Position numbers and translations under genes: made by a program
The notes under the pieces: model-generated
The model's database searches: none
What the model was told of the DNA's origin: nothing
The model's input: the letters and a program-made list of their open reading frames with translations, nothing else
From: CADEFX01 sp050260355
Lineage (GTDB): Bacteria; Pseudomonadota; Alphaproteobacteria; Rhizobiales; Hyphomicrobiaceae
Assembly: GCA_050260355.1 (NCBI GenBank)
Contig: JBLNBZ010000144.1
Location: 1-20,763 of the forward strand
Reading direction: 5' to 3'
Length of the DNA: 20,763 nt
Shown here: positions 6,733-14,743 of the stretch, in pieces
Numbering within the stretch: position 1 is the first letter of the stretch
Layout: every line of letters begins with the position of its first letter

Positions 6733-7743
6733 TCAGTTCCCCGGCTTGTTGTGGATCTCGGGGAAGAACAGCTCCTTCCACGACGCAGGGCGCGTCTTGA
6801 GCGTGCCGACGTCAGCCATGAAGTTGGCGTACTTCATGACGTTCTCGGGCGTGGTGGTGAACTTGTTGTCGGGGTCATTCAGCACCTCGACGATCTCCTC
6901 GAGCGTCCATCCGCGCCGGCCCACGGAGTCGAGAAACACCTCCGCCGCCGCCCGCTTGTCGGCGTTGATCATGGCGTTGGCCTCCTCCAGCCCCGCCAGG
7001 ATCGCCGCGGTCGACTTCGGATTCTTCTCCCTGAACTCCGACATCATGTAGAGCATGGTGAAGGTGGTCGATCCTTCCATCACGTCGGTCGTCGTCAGGA
7101 TCGTGCGGATCTTCGGATCCCGCCGCTCGCGCTGATGAAACGGCGGCGATGTGAAATGCATGTTGATCTCGTTGCCCTCTCCGGCCAGCAGCGCGGCGAG
7201 CGCATCGGGATGCGTCATCGAGACCGTCATCGGGTCGAAATGCGTGGTCTTGTCCGCGCCGAACTCCTTCTTGGCGTACATCTGCATGATGATGGCCGGG
7301 ATCGACACCTTGATCGCCGTCACCGCGATCTTGTCCTGCGGACGCACCTCCTTCGCGCTCTTGAGCTCGGGTGAGCGTGTATTGAGGTACATCGGCATCG
7401 ATGTCATGGCAGCCAGGCCCATGACCTTGATGGAGTCCCGTGTGCGGCCCCAGATCGTGAGAAACGCCGGCGGGCCCGCCGGTACCACGTGCGCATTCCC
7501 CGACAGAAGCGCATCGTTGACTTGCGCCGGACCGCCGAGGCTGACCCAGGTCACCTTGGTCTTGTCGAGGCCGTTGGCCTTGGCGTGCTTCTCGACCAGC
7601 CCGTGCTTCTCCATCATCAAGAGGCTCAGAAAGCCGACGCCGCCGGCGCCTCTGGGAATCTTGATCTCATCGACCTCGGCCCGCGCCGACTGGGCGGTCC
7701 CCAGCAACGCCGCGAGCGAGCAAACAACCAGGAGCGTCCTCAT
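6733..7743 (-). CDS. NitT/TauT-type ABC substrate-binding protein, copy 1 (orphan)
   Basis: This 336-residue periplasmic binding protein of the NMT1/TauA type (COG0715) has a Sec signal peptide, MRTLLVVCSLAALLG, ending SARA. The mature part starts with EIKIPRG and continues through MMEKHGLVEKHAK to a binding-site-like LLSGNAHVVPAGPPAFL. The family captures small anionic or aromatic compounds for import. It is paralogous to the gene directly upstream, with the same length, the same ends (WKELFFPEIH) and the same landmarks. No permease or ATPase of the matching class is in the window. I chose ATG 7743, preceded by CGAGGA, because the signal peptide begins there; the ORF extends upstream to 7776. 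It is last in a co-directional run, convergent with the lactonase-like gene. Confidence 0.88.
   Translation of the reverse strand: MRTLLVVCSLAALLGTAQSARAEVDEIKIPRGAGGVGFLSLLMMEKHGLVEKHAKANGLDKTKVTWVSLGGPAQVNDALLSGNAHVVPAGPPAFLTIWGRTRDSIKVMGLAAMTSMPMYLNTRSPELKSAKEVRPQDKIAVTAIKVSIPAIIMQMYAKKEFGADKTTHFDPMTVSMTHPDALAALLAGEGNEINMHFTSPPFHQRERRDPKIRTILTTTDVMEGSTTFTMLYMMSEFREKNPKSTAAILAGLEEANAMINADKRAAAEVFLDSVGRRGWTLEEIVEVLNDPDNKFTTTPENVMKYANFMADVGTLKTRPASWKELFFPEIHNKPGN
6752..6780. repeat. 29-base direct repeat, copy A (3' end of binding-protein gene 1)
   Basis: This block is identical base for base to 7823-7851. It encodes WKELFFPEIH near the C terminus of each paralogous binding protein. It is the longest exact identity I noticed between the two genes and could support recombination between them. 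Confidence 0.85.
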
Positions 7744-7803
7744 CCTTCCTCGAGCCTTTCTGTGCGTATCGCGCAAACGTCGGTGTCGGAGGCGTCCTGC
7801 CTC

Positions 7804-8814
7804 TCAGCTTCCCGGAAGATCATGGATCTCGGGGAAGAACAGCTCCTTCCAGTTGGCGGGCTTCTCCTTGATGGAGCCGACCGCCGCCATGAAGTCGGCA
7901 AACTTCATGGTGTTCTGCGGCACCATCGTCCACTTGACCTGAGGACCCGAGGCAATCGCGGCAACCTTCTCCACCGGCAGCTTGGACTTGACGTCCTCGG
8001 CCCAATACTGCGCTGCCGACTTGAGGTCCTTGTTCAGCATCTCGGTGGCTTCTTTGAAGGCAGCCACCAGCGCCTTGTAGAGCTGCGGATTCTTGTCGTG
8101 GAACTGCGAGGATGTCCAAGCCACCGTGAAGGTGTGCTCACCGCCGAACACGTCGTAGGAATTGAGCACGGTGTGGATGGCCTTGTCCTCCAGTTGCTGG
8201 AACTGGAACGGCGGCACGCTGAACACGCTGGTTACGCCTGCCGAGCCGCTCATCAGAGCGACTGTCGCATCCGGCGGGGTCATGGATACCGTCAGATGAT
8301 CGAGCTTTGTGTAGTTGCTCTGTCCCCACTGCTTGGCCACCGCCATCTGCAGCAGCATGGCCTGCAGCGAGACTTTGACGGCCGGCACCGCAATCTTGTC
8401 CTGGTCGGTGAAATCGGTGATTGCCTTGACGTTCGGATTGCGCGTGTTGAGCAGCACCGGCTGCGACGAGAACGCCGTAATGCCCTTCACCGCGAGCGGC
8501 GTGTTCTTCGTTTTGGCCCACAGCGTCAGCAGCCCGGGGACGCCGCCCGAGACGATGTCGACCGAATTGGACAGAAGCGCGTCGTTCATGGCGTTGGGGC
8601 CATTGAACGTCGCCCACACCACCTTGACCTCGGGCAGGCCCATGGCCTTGGCGTGCTTCTCGAGCAGCTTGTGGCGCTCCATCACGTTGAACTGCAGGTA
8701 GCCCATCGAGAATTGCCGCGCGAAGCGAATCTCGGCGACTTGCGCAGCGGCCGGTGTGACGGCAACCACCGAGAGCACGGCGCAGCCGGCCGCGAACCCG
8801 ATTCTTCTCGACAT
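7804..8814 (-). CDS. NitT/TauT-type ABC substrate-binding protein, copy 2 (orphan)
   Basis: This 336-residue binding protein is the paralogue of the following gene. A Sec signal peptide begins MSRRIGFAAGC and ends near TPAAAQ. Conserved blocks include VMERHKLLEKHAKAMG, NDALLSNSVDIVSGG, LTVSMTPPDA and the C-terminal WKELFFPEIHDLPGS. GGAGGA six bases before ATG 8814 fixes the start; the ORF upstream overlaps the fumarylacetoacetate-hydrolase gene and is not used. It lies 19 bases after that hydrolase gene and 60 bases before copy 1, so one transcript is likely. The pairing with catabolic enzymes suggests the ligand is an organic acid, but this is inference. Confidence 0.88.
   Translation of the reverse strand: MSRRIGFAAGCAVLSVVAVTPAAAQVAEIRFARQFSMGYLQFNVMERHKLLEKHAKAMGLPEVKVVWATFNGPNAMNDALLSNSVDIVSGGVPGLLTLWAKTKNTPLAVKGITAFSSQPVLLNTRNPNVKAITDFTDQDKIAVPAVKVSLQAMLLQMAVAKQWGQSNYTKLDHLTVSMTPPDATVALMSGSAGVTSVFSVPPFQFQQLEDKAIHTVLNSYDVFGGEHTFTVAWTSSQFHDKNPQLYKALVAAFKEATEMLNKDLKSAAQYWAEDVKSKLPVEKVAAIASGPQVKWTMVPQNTMKFADFMAAVGSIKEKPANWKELFFPEIHDLPGS
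7823..7851. repeat. 29-base direct repeat, copy B (3' end of binding-protein gene 2)
   Basis: This block is identical to 6752-6780. The two copies are 1071 bases apart, about one gene length, as expected from a tandem gene duplication. Confidence 0.85.
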
Positions 8815-8833
8815 CGAACGTCCTCCAATCCGG

Positions 8834-9715
8834 TTATGGTGTGATCGTCGTCTCGAGCGCGCCGATGCGCTCGATCTCCATCTTGATGCGGTCGCCGCCC
8901 TTGAGGAACAGCGGCGGCTTGCGAAACGCGCCAACCCCAGCCGGCGTGCCGGTGGCGATCACGTCGCCGGGCTCGAGGGTCATGTAGCGGCTGATGTAAG
9001 CCATGAGCGCCGGCACCGTGAAAATGAGATCGGCCGTGCTGCCGTCCTGCATCTTCTCGCCGTTCACCCAGGTGCGCACGCCGAGCCCGGACCCGTCGCC
9101 GAGCTCGTCGGCGGTCACGATCCAGGGCCCCATGGGGCAGAACCCGTCCATGCTCTTGGCCAGGCTGGTCTGTGGCGGTGCCACGTCGAACTGGAACTCG
9201 CGCGCCGACAGATCATTGAGGATCGTGTACCCCGCGATATGCGCGACGGCGTCGGCCTCCGTCACCTGCCGAGACCGCTTGCCGATGACGACCGCCAGCT
9301 CGACCTCGAAGTCGAGCTTCTTGATGCCTGGAGGAATGGCGACGCTGGTCCCCGGGCCCGTCACGGACGAGGCCACCTTGACGAAGAGCCTCGGCGCATC
9401 CTGCTTCGGCCGGCCGACCTCGGCGGCGTGATCCTTGTAGTTGAGACCGACCCCGATGATCTTGCCCGGCCGCGGAATCGGCGCCTGCAGCGTCACTCCG
9501 GCAAGCGGCAGCACGGCACCAGCGGGACGCTGCTTCAGGGCTGCATCCACCGCGCGCTGCGCCGCGTCCAGGCCCGCAGCCCCGCGCGCAAGGAGCTCCA
9601 GCATCGTTGGCGGAGAGGCCGCATCGCCGGACGCACGGGCCAGATCGACGATCTCCTCGCCAACCACCGCACCAACGCGCGCCGCTCCTTCACGGACAAA
9701 CGTAGCCAGTCTCAC
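8834..9715 (-). CDS. Fumarylacetoacetate hydrolase family protein
   Basis: This 293-residue cytoplasmic enzyme belongs to the FAH family, whose members hydrolyse, decarboxylate or isomerise acylpyruvates and related diketo acids using Mg2+ or Ca2+. Family landmarks are GVGLNYKDHAAE, the metal-binding FEVELAVVIG, GYTILNDLSARE, KSMDGFCPMGPWIV and GDVIATGTPAGVG. An N-terminal ~70-residue domain (RLATFVREGAARVG onward) precedes the FAH core, as in the 2-hydroxyhepta-2,4-diene-1,7-dioate isomerase/ureidoglycolate-lyase subgroup. I chose GTG 9715, which has GAGGA upstream and begins the conserved N-terminal strand; the ORF extension to 9775 adds a leader of low plausibility. It follows the SDR gene by 124 bases and precedes two binding-protein genes by 19 bases. 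The substrate is not evident. Confidence 0.9.
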   Translation of the reverse strand: MRLATFVREGAARVGAVVGEEIVDLARASGDAASPPTMLELLARGAAGLDAAQRAVDAALKQRPAGAVLPLAGVTLQAPIPRPGKIIGVGLNYKDHAAEVGRPKQDAPRLFVKVASSVTGPGTSVAIPPGIKKLDFEVELAVVIGKRSRQVTEADAVAHIAGYTILNDLSAREFQFDVAPPQTSLAKSMDGFCPMGPWIVTADELGDGSGLGVRTWVNGEKMQDGSTADLIFTVPALMAYISRYMTLEPGDVIATGTPAGVGAFRKPPLFLKGGDRIKMEIERIGALETTITP

Positions 9716-9839
9716 CGAACGTTTCCTCTCTGCCTGTCTCGCAGACGCCGCGCCAAGCGCCACGGCGGCCAGCAAGCTTGGGGCCGGACATTAGCAGGGC
9801 TGCGCCTGCGGGCAACTGCGGGCTGATCGCCAGCCCCCC

Positions 9840-10592
9840 TCAACCCAGCAGCTGGCCGCCGTCCACGACAATGGTCTGGCCGGTGACCCAGCTCGCCAGA
9901 TCGCTCGCAAGGAACAGCGCCACGCGCGCAACCTCCTCGGGCGTCCCGTAGCGGCCCCAGGGAATGCTCCTGAGCGTGCCCTGATAAAGCTTGGGGTCGG
10001 AGGTCTTGCGCTGCTCCCACACGCCGCCCGGAAACTCGATGGAGCCCGGCGCTATGGCGTTGACCCGCACCCGCTTGGAGGCCAGAGCGAGGCCCTGGCT
10101 CATGGTGTAGTTGATCACGGCGGCCTTGACCGCGGCATAGGGCACCGAGCGCACGCTCGCCATGTAGCCCGAGATCGACGAGATGTTGACGACGGCGCCG
10201 CTTCCCGACTTCTCCAGGAATGGCACGGCTGCCTGAGTAGCACGCACGGTTGCCATCAGGTCCACATTGAGCCCCGCCGCCCAGCCCGCCTCGTCGTCCT
10301 TCATACCGAAGCCCGACGCGTTGTTGACGAGGATGTCGATGCCGCCGAGCGCCCCTGCCGCGTCGGCGACGAAGCGCGTCACCTGCGCGCCGTCACCCAG
10401 GTTGCATGCGGCACCCCAGGTCTTGCCGCCGTGGCGCTTCAGCTCCGACTCCGCTGCCTTGACGCCATCGATACCGCGCGCGCAGATGGCCACGTCGGCA
10501 CCCGCCTCGGCCAAGGCCATCGCGATGGAGCGGCCGATGCCGCGACTGCCGCCTGCAACAACCGCCTTCCTGCCCTTGAGCGAAATCTGCAT
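9840..10592 (-). CDS. Short-chain dehydrogenase/reductase (SDR, classical)
   Basis: This 250-residue NAD(P)-dependent oxidoreductase has the usual length of classical SDRs. The cofactor motif is GGSRGIG at 14-20, NNASG at 90-94 supports the adenine side, and the catalytic set is S139, Y152 and K156 (YAAVK). The C terminus SWVTGQTIVVDGGQLLG is the common classical ending. ICARG after the second strand leaves cofactor preference open. ATG 10592 has GGAG five bases upstream. The gene lies 21 bases after the permease stop, so it is probably cotranscribed with the transporter and may oxidise or reduce the imported compound or its product. FabG and sugar or alcohol dehydrogenases share this fold, so the substrate is unknown. 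Confidence 0.92.
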   Translation of the reverse strand: MQISLKGRKAVVAGGSRGIGRSIAMALAEAGADVAICARGIDGVKAAESELKRHGGKTWGAACNLGDGAQVTRFVADAAGALGGIDILVNNASGFGMKDDEAGWAAGLNVDLMATVRATQAAVPFLEKSGSGAVVNISSISGYMASVRSVPYAAVKAAVINYTMSQGLALASKRVRVNAIAPGSIEFPGGVWEQRKTSDPKLYQGTLRSIPWGRYGTPEEVARVALFLASDLASWVTGQTIVVDGGQLLG

Positions 10593-10613
10593 CTCTCTCC
10601 ACCTTCCGGATTG

Positions 10614-12344
10614 TCAGTTGTTCCTGAGCCGCGCATGTCCCCCGAAACCGGGAACGCGGTTGGCGGCTACGATAACGACGGTCGTCAAAATGAGCATCAC
10701 CAACCCTAGCACCGCAATGGCGCCGAGGTCGCCGCTCTCCTTGAGGTCGAAGATCAGCACCGACAGCACCTTGGTCTCGGACGTGAACAGGATCACCGCT
10801 GCCGACAGCTCGCGCACCACCGCCACGAAGATGAAGCACCAGGTCGCAATGACGCCCGAGCGCAGCAGCGGCGCCGTGATGTCCCTGAGCGTGCGCAGCC
10901 TGGTGGCGCCGAGAATGCGGCCCGCTTCCTCCAGCTCCGGGTTGACCGACTGGAACGACGCCTGAAGCTGCTGATAGGCGGCCGGCAGCTCGATCGTCAC
11001 GTAGGCGATGAGCAGAATCCAGAGCGTGCCGTAGAGCACCAGCGGCGGGCGCGTGTAGCTCAGAAACAATCCCACGCCGAGGACGATGCCGGGCAGCGCG
11101 ATCGGCGCCGTCGCAAGGAAGCCCAACGCCTGATGACCGCGCACCGCCCTGCGTGCGGTCACGTACGCGATCACCAGCGCCAGCAGCGTTCCGACGGTCG
11201 CGGCCAGCGCACCGAGGAGAAATGTGTTCTTCAGGACCAGCTTGGTCTGCGACAGCTCGAAGAACGTGAACGTCACGTTCTGCAAGGTCAGACGATCCCA
11301 TGACGCGAGCTCGGACGGATTGCGCGAGAAGGCGGCGTTGAGGAGTGCGCCGTAAGGCAGGAACACGGGCATCAACAGCACGAACAGGCACAGCGCCAGC
11401 GCCGGCCACTTCCAGATGCCGAGCCGCACGGGCCTCGGGCTTCCGTACTTGCCGCCCACCACCGCATAGCCGCGCCGGCCCAGGATCGTGCTCTGCGCCC
11501 GCAGCAGCATCACGGTCAGCACGAGCAACGGCAGGGCTGCAGCGGCAGCAAGCTCCGGCTTGGGCGGAAACTGGAACAGGCTCCAGATCTTGGTCGTCAT
11601 GGTGTGGAAGCCCGCCGGGATCGCCAGGATGGCCGGCGAGCCGAACAGGTTCATGGCCTGCAGGAACGCGATCAGGACGCCGGCGATGATCGCCGGCAGC
11701 GCCAGCGGGATCGTGATCCGCCGCGCCGTCGCCCAGGATTTCGCGCCGAGCATGGAGGACGCATCCTCGAGCTCGCCCGGCGTGCGGTCGAGCGCGTTGG
11801 CGACCAGCACGAACACGTACGGGAACGTGTAGCAGGAGATGACGAAGATCAGCCCCGGCAGGGTGTAGATGTTGAAGAGATGCTCGTCCGCCTCCGCACC
11901 CGTGAGCCCACGCCAGGCCTGGTTGAGGAGCCCGCTGTTCGGTGCGGCCAGCAGCTCCCAGGCGATGGCGCCGAGGAACGGCGGCGTGACGAACGACGCC
12001 ATCACGAGCAGGCGCACGGCCCTGCGCAGCGGCATATCCGAGCGCGCCACGAGCCAGCCCATGGGAGCGGCCACCGCACAGCAGATGGCGCCGACCGACA
12101 CCGCGATCACGAACGTCGTCAGCAACGGCCCGGAGAACGCGGGATCGAAGAGCAGACGCGAGAAGTTCTCGAGCGTGAGCGCACCGCTCTTGTCGGTCAC
12201 GCTGTAGACGACGATCCAGCCGACCGGCAGCCCGATCAGGACGCAGAGCAGCAGCGCGAACCCGATCAGCACGGGCTGCGAGGCATTGAGCCGCATGGCC
12301 CGAGTCTGGCCGGGCTGCACATTCGAGAGCGTCTCAACCGCCAC
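10614..12344 (-). CDS. Fused two-domain ABC permease (FbpB/PotB-PotC-like)
   Basis: This is an inner-membrane permease of about 576 residues with two BPD_transp_1 halves in one chain, as in FbpB/SfuB and ThiP. Each half carries an EAA-type loop that contacts the ATPase: EDASSMLGAKSWATARRI in the first half and EEAGRILGATRLRTLRDI in the second. About twelve hydrophobic helices are visible. Start choice is uncertain. GTG 12344 has GAGAGG at good spacing, ATG 12296 begins just before the first helix without a clear ribosome-binding site, and a TTG at 12368 is also in frame. It is 128 bases downstream of the binding-protein gene, with a hairpin between them, and 21 bases before the SDR gene. With the neighbouring ATPase and binding protein it forms one complete importer. 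Confidence 0.92.
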   Translation of the reverse strand: MAVETLSNVQPGQTRAMRLNASQPVLIGFALLLCVLIGLPVGWIVVYSVTDKSGALTLENFSRLLFDPAFSGPLLTTFVIAVSVGAICCAVAAPMGWLVARSDMPLRRAVRLLVMASFVTPPFLGAIAWELLAAPNSGLLNQAWRGLTGAEADEHLFNIYTLPGLIFVISCYTFPYVFVLVANALDRTPGELEDASSMLGAKSWATARRITIPLALPAIIAGVLIAFLQAMNLFGSPAILAIPAGFHTMTTKIWSLFQFPPKPELAAAAALPLLVLTVMLLRAQSTILGRRGYAVVGGKYGSPRPVRLGIWKWPALALCLFVLLMPVFLPYGALLNAAFSRNPSELASWDRLTLQNVTFTFFELSQTKLVLKNTFLLGALAATVGTLLALVIAYVTARRAVRGHQALGFLATAPIALPGIVLGVGLFLSYTRPPLVLYGTLWILLIAYVTIELPAAYQQLQASFQSVNPELEEAGRILGATRLRTLRDITAPLLRSGVIATWCFIFVAVVRELSAAVILFTSETKVLSVLIFDLKESGDLGAIAVLGLVMLILTTVVIVAANRVPGFGGHARLRNN

Positions 12345-12424
12345 GCATTGCCTCTCGACGACGAGCAATGTCAGCCGTGCTGGTCACACGCGCCATCCGA
12401 GAAAGAGACGGTCCCCACGCATCA

Positions 12425-12445
12425 CCCTCCCCCGGACGAGGAGGG
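12425..12445. repeat. REP-like imperfect palindrome between binding-protein and permease genes
   Basis: CCCTCC (12425-12430) pairs with GGAGGG (12440-12445) across a 9-base loop. It resembles the CCCTCC/GGAGGG palindromes common in rhizobial intergenic regions. No T-run follows on the minus strand, so it is more likely an mRNA-processing or stability element than a terminator. It would allow more binding protein than permease from one transcript. Confidence 0.45.
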
Positions 12446-12472
12446 AAATGCGAGATGTCCGCGCGCGCCACG

Positions 12473-13546
12473 TCACACCTTGAAGATTTGCGTGTACTTG
12501 GCCTTGATCTCGTCCGCCATCCGCTCCACGGCTGCCGCGTCATCCTTCATGAGCTTGATATCCTTGAGCGGCTTGCGGCCTGGCCGCTCCTTGACGCCCG
12601 GATGCGCCGAGTAGAGTGCGCCGATATCGACGTTGAACTGCTGCCCCTCGGCCGTCAGCGACCAGTTCTGGAACAGTCGCGCGGCGTTGGGATTGGGCGC
12701 GTTCTTCATGACCGCGGAAGGGCCCACGATCAGCGGCGTGCCTTCGACCGCATACACGATCTCGATCGGGTCGCCCTTCTCCTTCAGGCGCTGCACGGCG
12801 TAGTCGGCCCCATCGGCCATGATCGCGCGCTCGCCGAGCGCCACCTTCTTCGGCGGATCGGCGGCCGACTGCAGTTGCATCACCCGCTGCTTGGCCAGCT
12901 TCTCGTAAAAGCTCCAGCCCAGATCGCGGGAGATCTGGTACGTCGCCGTCATGATCGTGCCGCTGTATCCCGGATGCGCCTTGACGATCTTGCCTGCCCA
13001 TTTCGGATCGAGCAGATCCATGAAGCCCTTGGGCGCCTCCTCGGGCTTGACGAGCTTCGTGTTGTAGGCGATCGGGCTCAGCCACACGCGCCAGGAGGCA
13101 AACATCCCGTCGGGATCCTTGTGCTCCGGCGGGAAGTGCGCGGCGACATCGTCCGGCACGTACGCCGCAAGCAGTCCTTCTCTCTTCCACACGATGTAGT
13201 GGGCCGCATCCGAGCTCTGCACGACGTCGCAGGCAAAGATCTTGCTCGCCGTCTCCTGGCCGATGCGCTGGAACACGCGCTCCGCGCCGGTGCGCTCGAC
13301 ACGCACCGAGACGCCTGCAAACTTGGCCTCGAAGGCTTTGGCCACCTTCTCCGCCACCGGCAGGTCCACCGACGTGTACCAGACGATCTTGCCTTCCTTC
13401 TTCGCCGCCTCGATCAGCTCTGGCGTGATGCCGGACGCCGCCGGAGCCTGCGCCAGCACCCTGGTTGCGAATGCCGGCACCGCCGCGCCCGCAAGCAGAG
13501 CCGCAGAGCCCGCAACAACCTGACGTCTCGATGGAGTTCTGCGCAT
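12473..13546 (-). CDS. Tat-exported ABC substrate-binding protein (FbpA/PotD-like class)
   Basis: This 357-residue periplasmic binding protein has a twin-arginine signal, SRRQVVAGSAALLAGAA, ending near RVLAQAP. The body has the class opening KKEGKIVWYTSVD, then VRVERTGAERVFQRI, and ends NVDIGALYSAHPGVKE. The fold class includes ferric-ion, polyamine and 2-aminoethylphosphonate binders. The adjacent Tyr pair typical of ferric binders is not evident, so an iron label would be weak. ATG 13546 is fixed by a strong AAAGGAGG seven bases upstream; an ORF extending to 13846 overlaps the ATPase gene and is not used. It is 20 bases after the ATPase gene. Tat export implies folding before export, possibly with a bound cofactor or ligand. 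Confidence 0.9.
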   Translation of the reverse strand: MRRTPSRRQVVAGSAALLAGAAVPAFATRVLAQAPAASGITPELIEAAKKEGKIVWYTSVDLPVAEKVAKAFEAKFAGVSVRVERTGAERVFQRIGQETASKIFACDVVQSSDAAHYIVWKREGLLAAYVPDDVAAHFPPEHKDPDGMFASWRVWLSPIAYNTKLVKPEEAPKGFMDLLDPKWAGKIVKAHPGYSGTIMTATYQISRDLGWSFYEKLAKQRVMQLQSAADPPKKVALGERAIMADGADYAVQRLKEKGDPIEIVYAVEGTPLIVGPSAVMKNAPNPNAARLFQNWSLTAEGQQFNVDIGALYSAHPGVKERPGRKPLKDIKLMKDDAAAVERMADEIKAKYTQIFKV

Positions 13547-13566
13547 ATCGTCGCCTCCTTTGTCGA

Positions 13567-14631
13567 TCATTCCACGAGCGCGCGGCACTGCTCGGGCGGC
13601 AGGTGCACCCAGACCGCTGCTCCGGCTTCCACGTTCTGGCTGGCGGGCGCCGTGACGCGCAGCTCCGTCCCGTCCCCCAGAACGACCAGATAGTCGCGGT
13701 TCGCGCCGAGAAAGACCTGCCGCGCCACCCGCGCAGACAGCACGTTGGGCGTATCGTGCGGCGGAGCCTCGCTCAGCAGCCGGATGCTGTGCTGGCGCAC
13801 AGAGACCGGCGTATCGCGCCCGGCCTCGAGGGCCTGGCCCACGCACTGCAATGCCGTGTCGCCGACCGAGACCCGGCTGCGATCCAGCGCCCGGCCCTTG
13901 AGGATGTTGCTGCCGCCTATGAAGCGCGCCACGAACTGCGAGCGCGGCTGGAAGTAGATCTCCTCCGGGGTGCCGAGCTGCTCAACGCGGCCGCCATTCA
14001 TGACCGCGATCTGGTCGGCCGTCGTCATCGCCTCTGCCTGATCGTGCGTGACGTACACCGTCGTATAGTGGAAGGCATCGTGCAGCCGACGCACCTCGAA
14101 GCGCATCTCCTCGCGCAGGTTGGCATCGAGGTTCGACAGCGGCTCGTCGAGCAGCAGCGTCTCCGGCTCGACGATCAGCGCTCGCGCCAGCGACACGCGC
14201 TGCTGCTGGCCGCCCGACAGCTCCGAGGGATAGCGGTCGGCGAGCGGCGCGAGCCGCGTCGTCGCCAGCATCACGTCGAGCTTCTTCCTGATGGTTTCGC
14301 TGTCGGTGCGCCTGATCTTCAGGCCATAGGCGATGTTCTCGGCCACCGTCATATGCGGCCAGAGCGCGTAGCTCTGGAAGATCATCGACATGTTGCGCGC
14401 TTCCGGCGGCAAGGTGCGCCGAGGCGAGGAGACGATGCGTTCGCCCACCGCGATCTCGCCCGAGGTCGGCTCGAGGAAGCCGGCAATCAGGCGCAGCGTC
14501 GTGGTCTTGCCGCAGCCCGACGGGCCCAGCAGGCAGAGCAGCTTGCCGTGGTCGATCTTCAGGGAAACATCGTCAACCGCAGTCGTTGCACCGAAGCGCA
14601 TCGTCAGGCGCTTGAGCTCGACCGACGCCAC
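13567..14631 (-). CDS. ABC transporter ATP-binding protein (PotA/FbpC-type)
   Basis: This 354-residue ATPase energises the neighbouring permease. Visible motifs are Walker A GPSGCGKTT at 36-44, Q-loop Q86, signature LSGGQ at 138-142, Walker B LLLDE at 159-163 and switch His196. Residues after about 240 form an OB-fold/TOBE regulatory domain, as in PotA, UgpC and FbpC. The start is GTG 14631 with GGAGGAG seven bases upstream; an overlapping ATG upstream is in another frame. The gene order ATPase, binding protein, permease with gaps of 20 and 128 bases indicates one importer operon. Substrate cannot be read from the ATPase. Confidence 0.93.
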   Translation of the reverse strand: MASVELKRLTMRFGATTAVDDVSLKIDHGKLLCLLGPSGCGKTTTLRLIAGFLEPTSGEIAVGERIVSSPRRTLPPEARNMSMIFQSYALWPHMTVAENIAYGLKIRRTDSETIRKKLDVMLATTRLAPLADRYPSELSGGQQQRVSLARALIVEPETLLLDEPLSNLDANLREEMRFEVRRLHDAFHYTTVYVTHDQAEAMTTADQIAVMNGGRVEQLGTPEEIYFQPRSQFVARFIGGSNILKGRALDRSRVSVGDTALQCVGQALEAGRDTPVSVRQHSIRLLSEAPPHDTPNVLSARVARQVFLGANRDYLVVLGDGTELRVTAPASQNVEAGAAVWVHLPPEQCRALVE

Positions 14632-14743
14632 CCTTGGGCTCCTCCGCCATCATGAGGCGCGCTTGCACGCGCGCTTTCTTCTCGACAGGCGCTCAAGCTA
14701 GCGAGTGCAGCCGCGGCCGACAAGCGATGAGATCGGCCACCGT

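Noticed and set aside
5783..6781. Minus-strand 332-codon frame over the lactonase-like gene
   Set aside because: It is antisense to an intact metallo-beta-lactamase gene with all metal ligands and has no recognisable motif.
7489..8844. Plus-strand 451-codon frame across the two binding-protein genes
   Set aside because: It spans two clear minus-strand genes and their ribosome-binding site; its product is His/Arg/Leu-rich shadow sequence.
13547..13846. N-terminal extension of the Tat-exported binding protein
   Set aside because: It overlaps the ATPase gene and would bury a clear Tat signal and a strong AAAGGAGG site inside the protein.
13465..14655. Plus-strand 396-codon frame opposite the ABC ATPase gene
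   Set aside because: The minus strand carries every ABC ATPase motif in order; this frame has none of its own.
14657..14677. GCGCGC/GCGCGC hairpin followed by TTTCTT on the plus strand
   Set aside because: It looks like a plus-strand terminator, but no plus-strand gene precedes it. On the minus strand, where the genes lie, no T-run follows.
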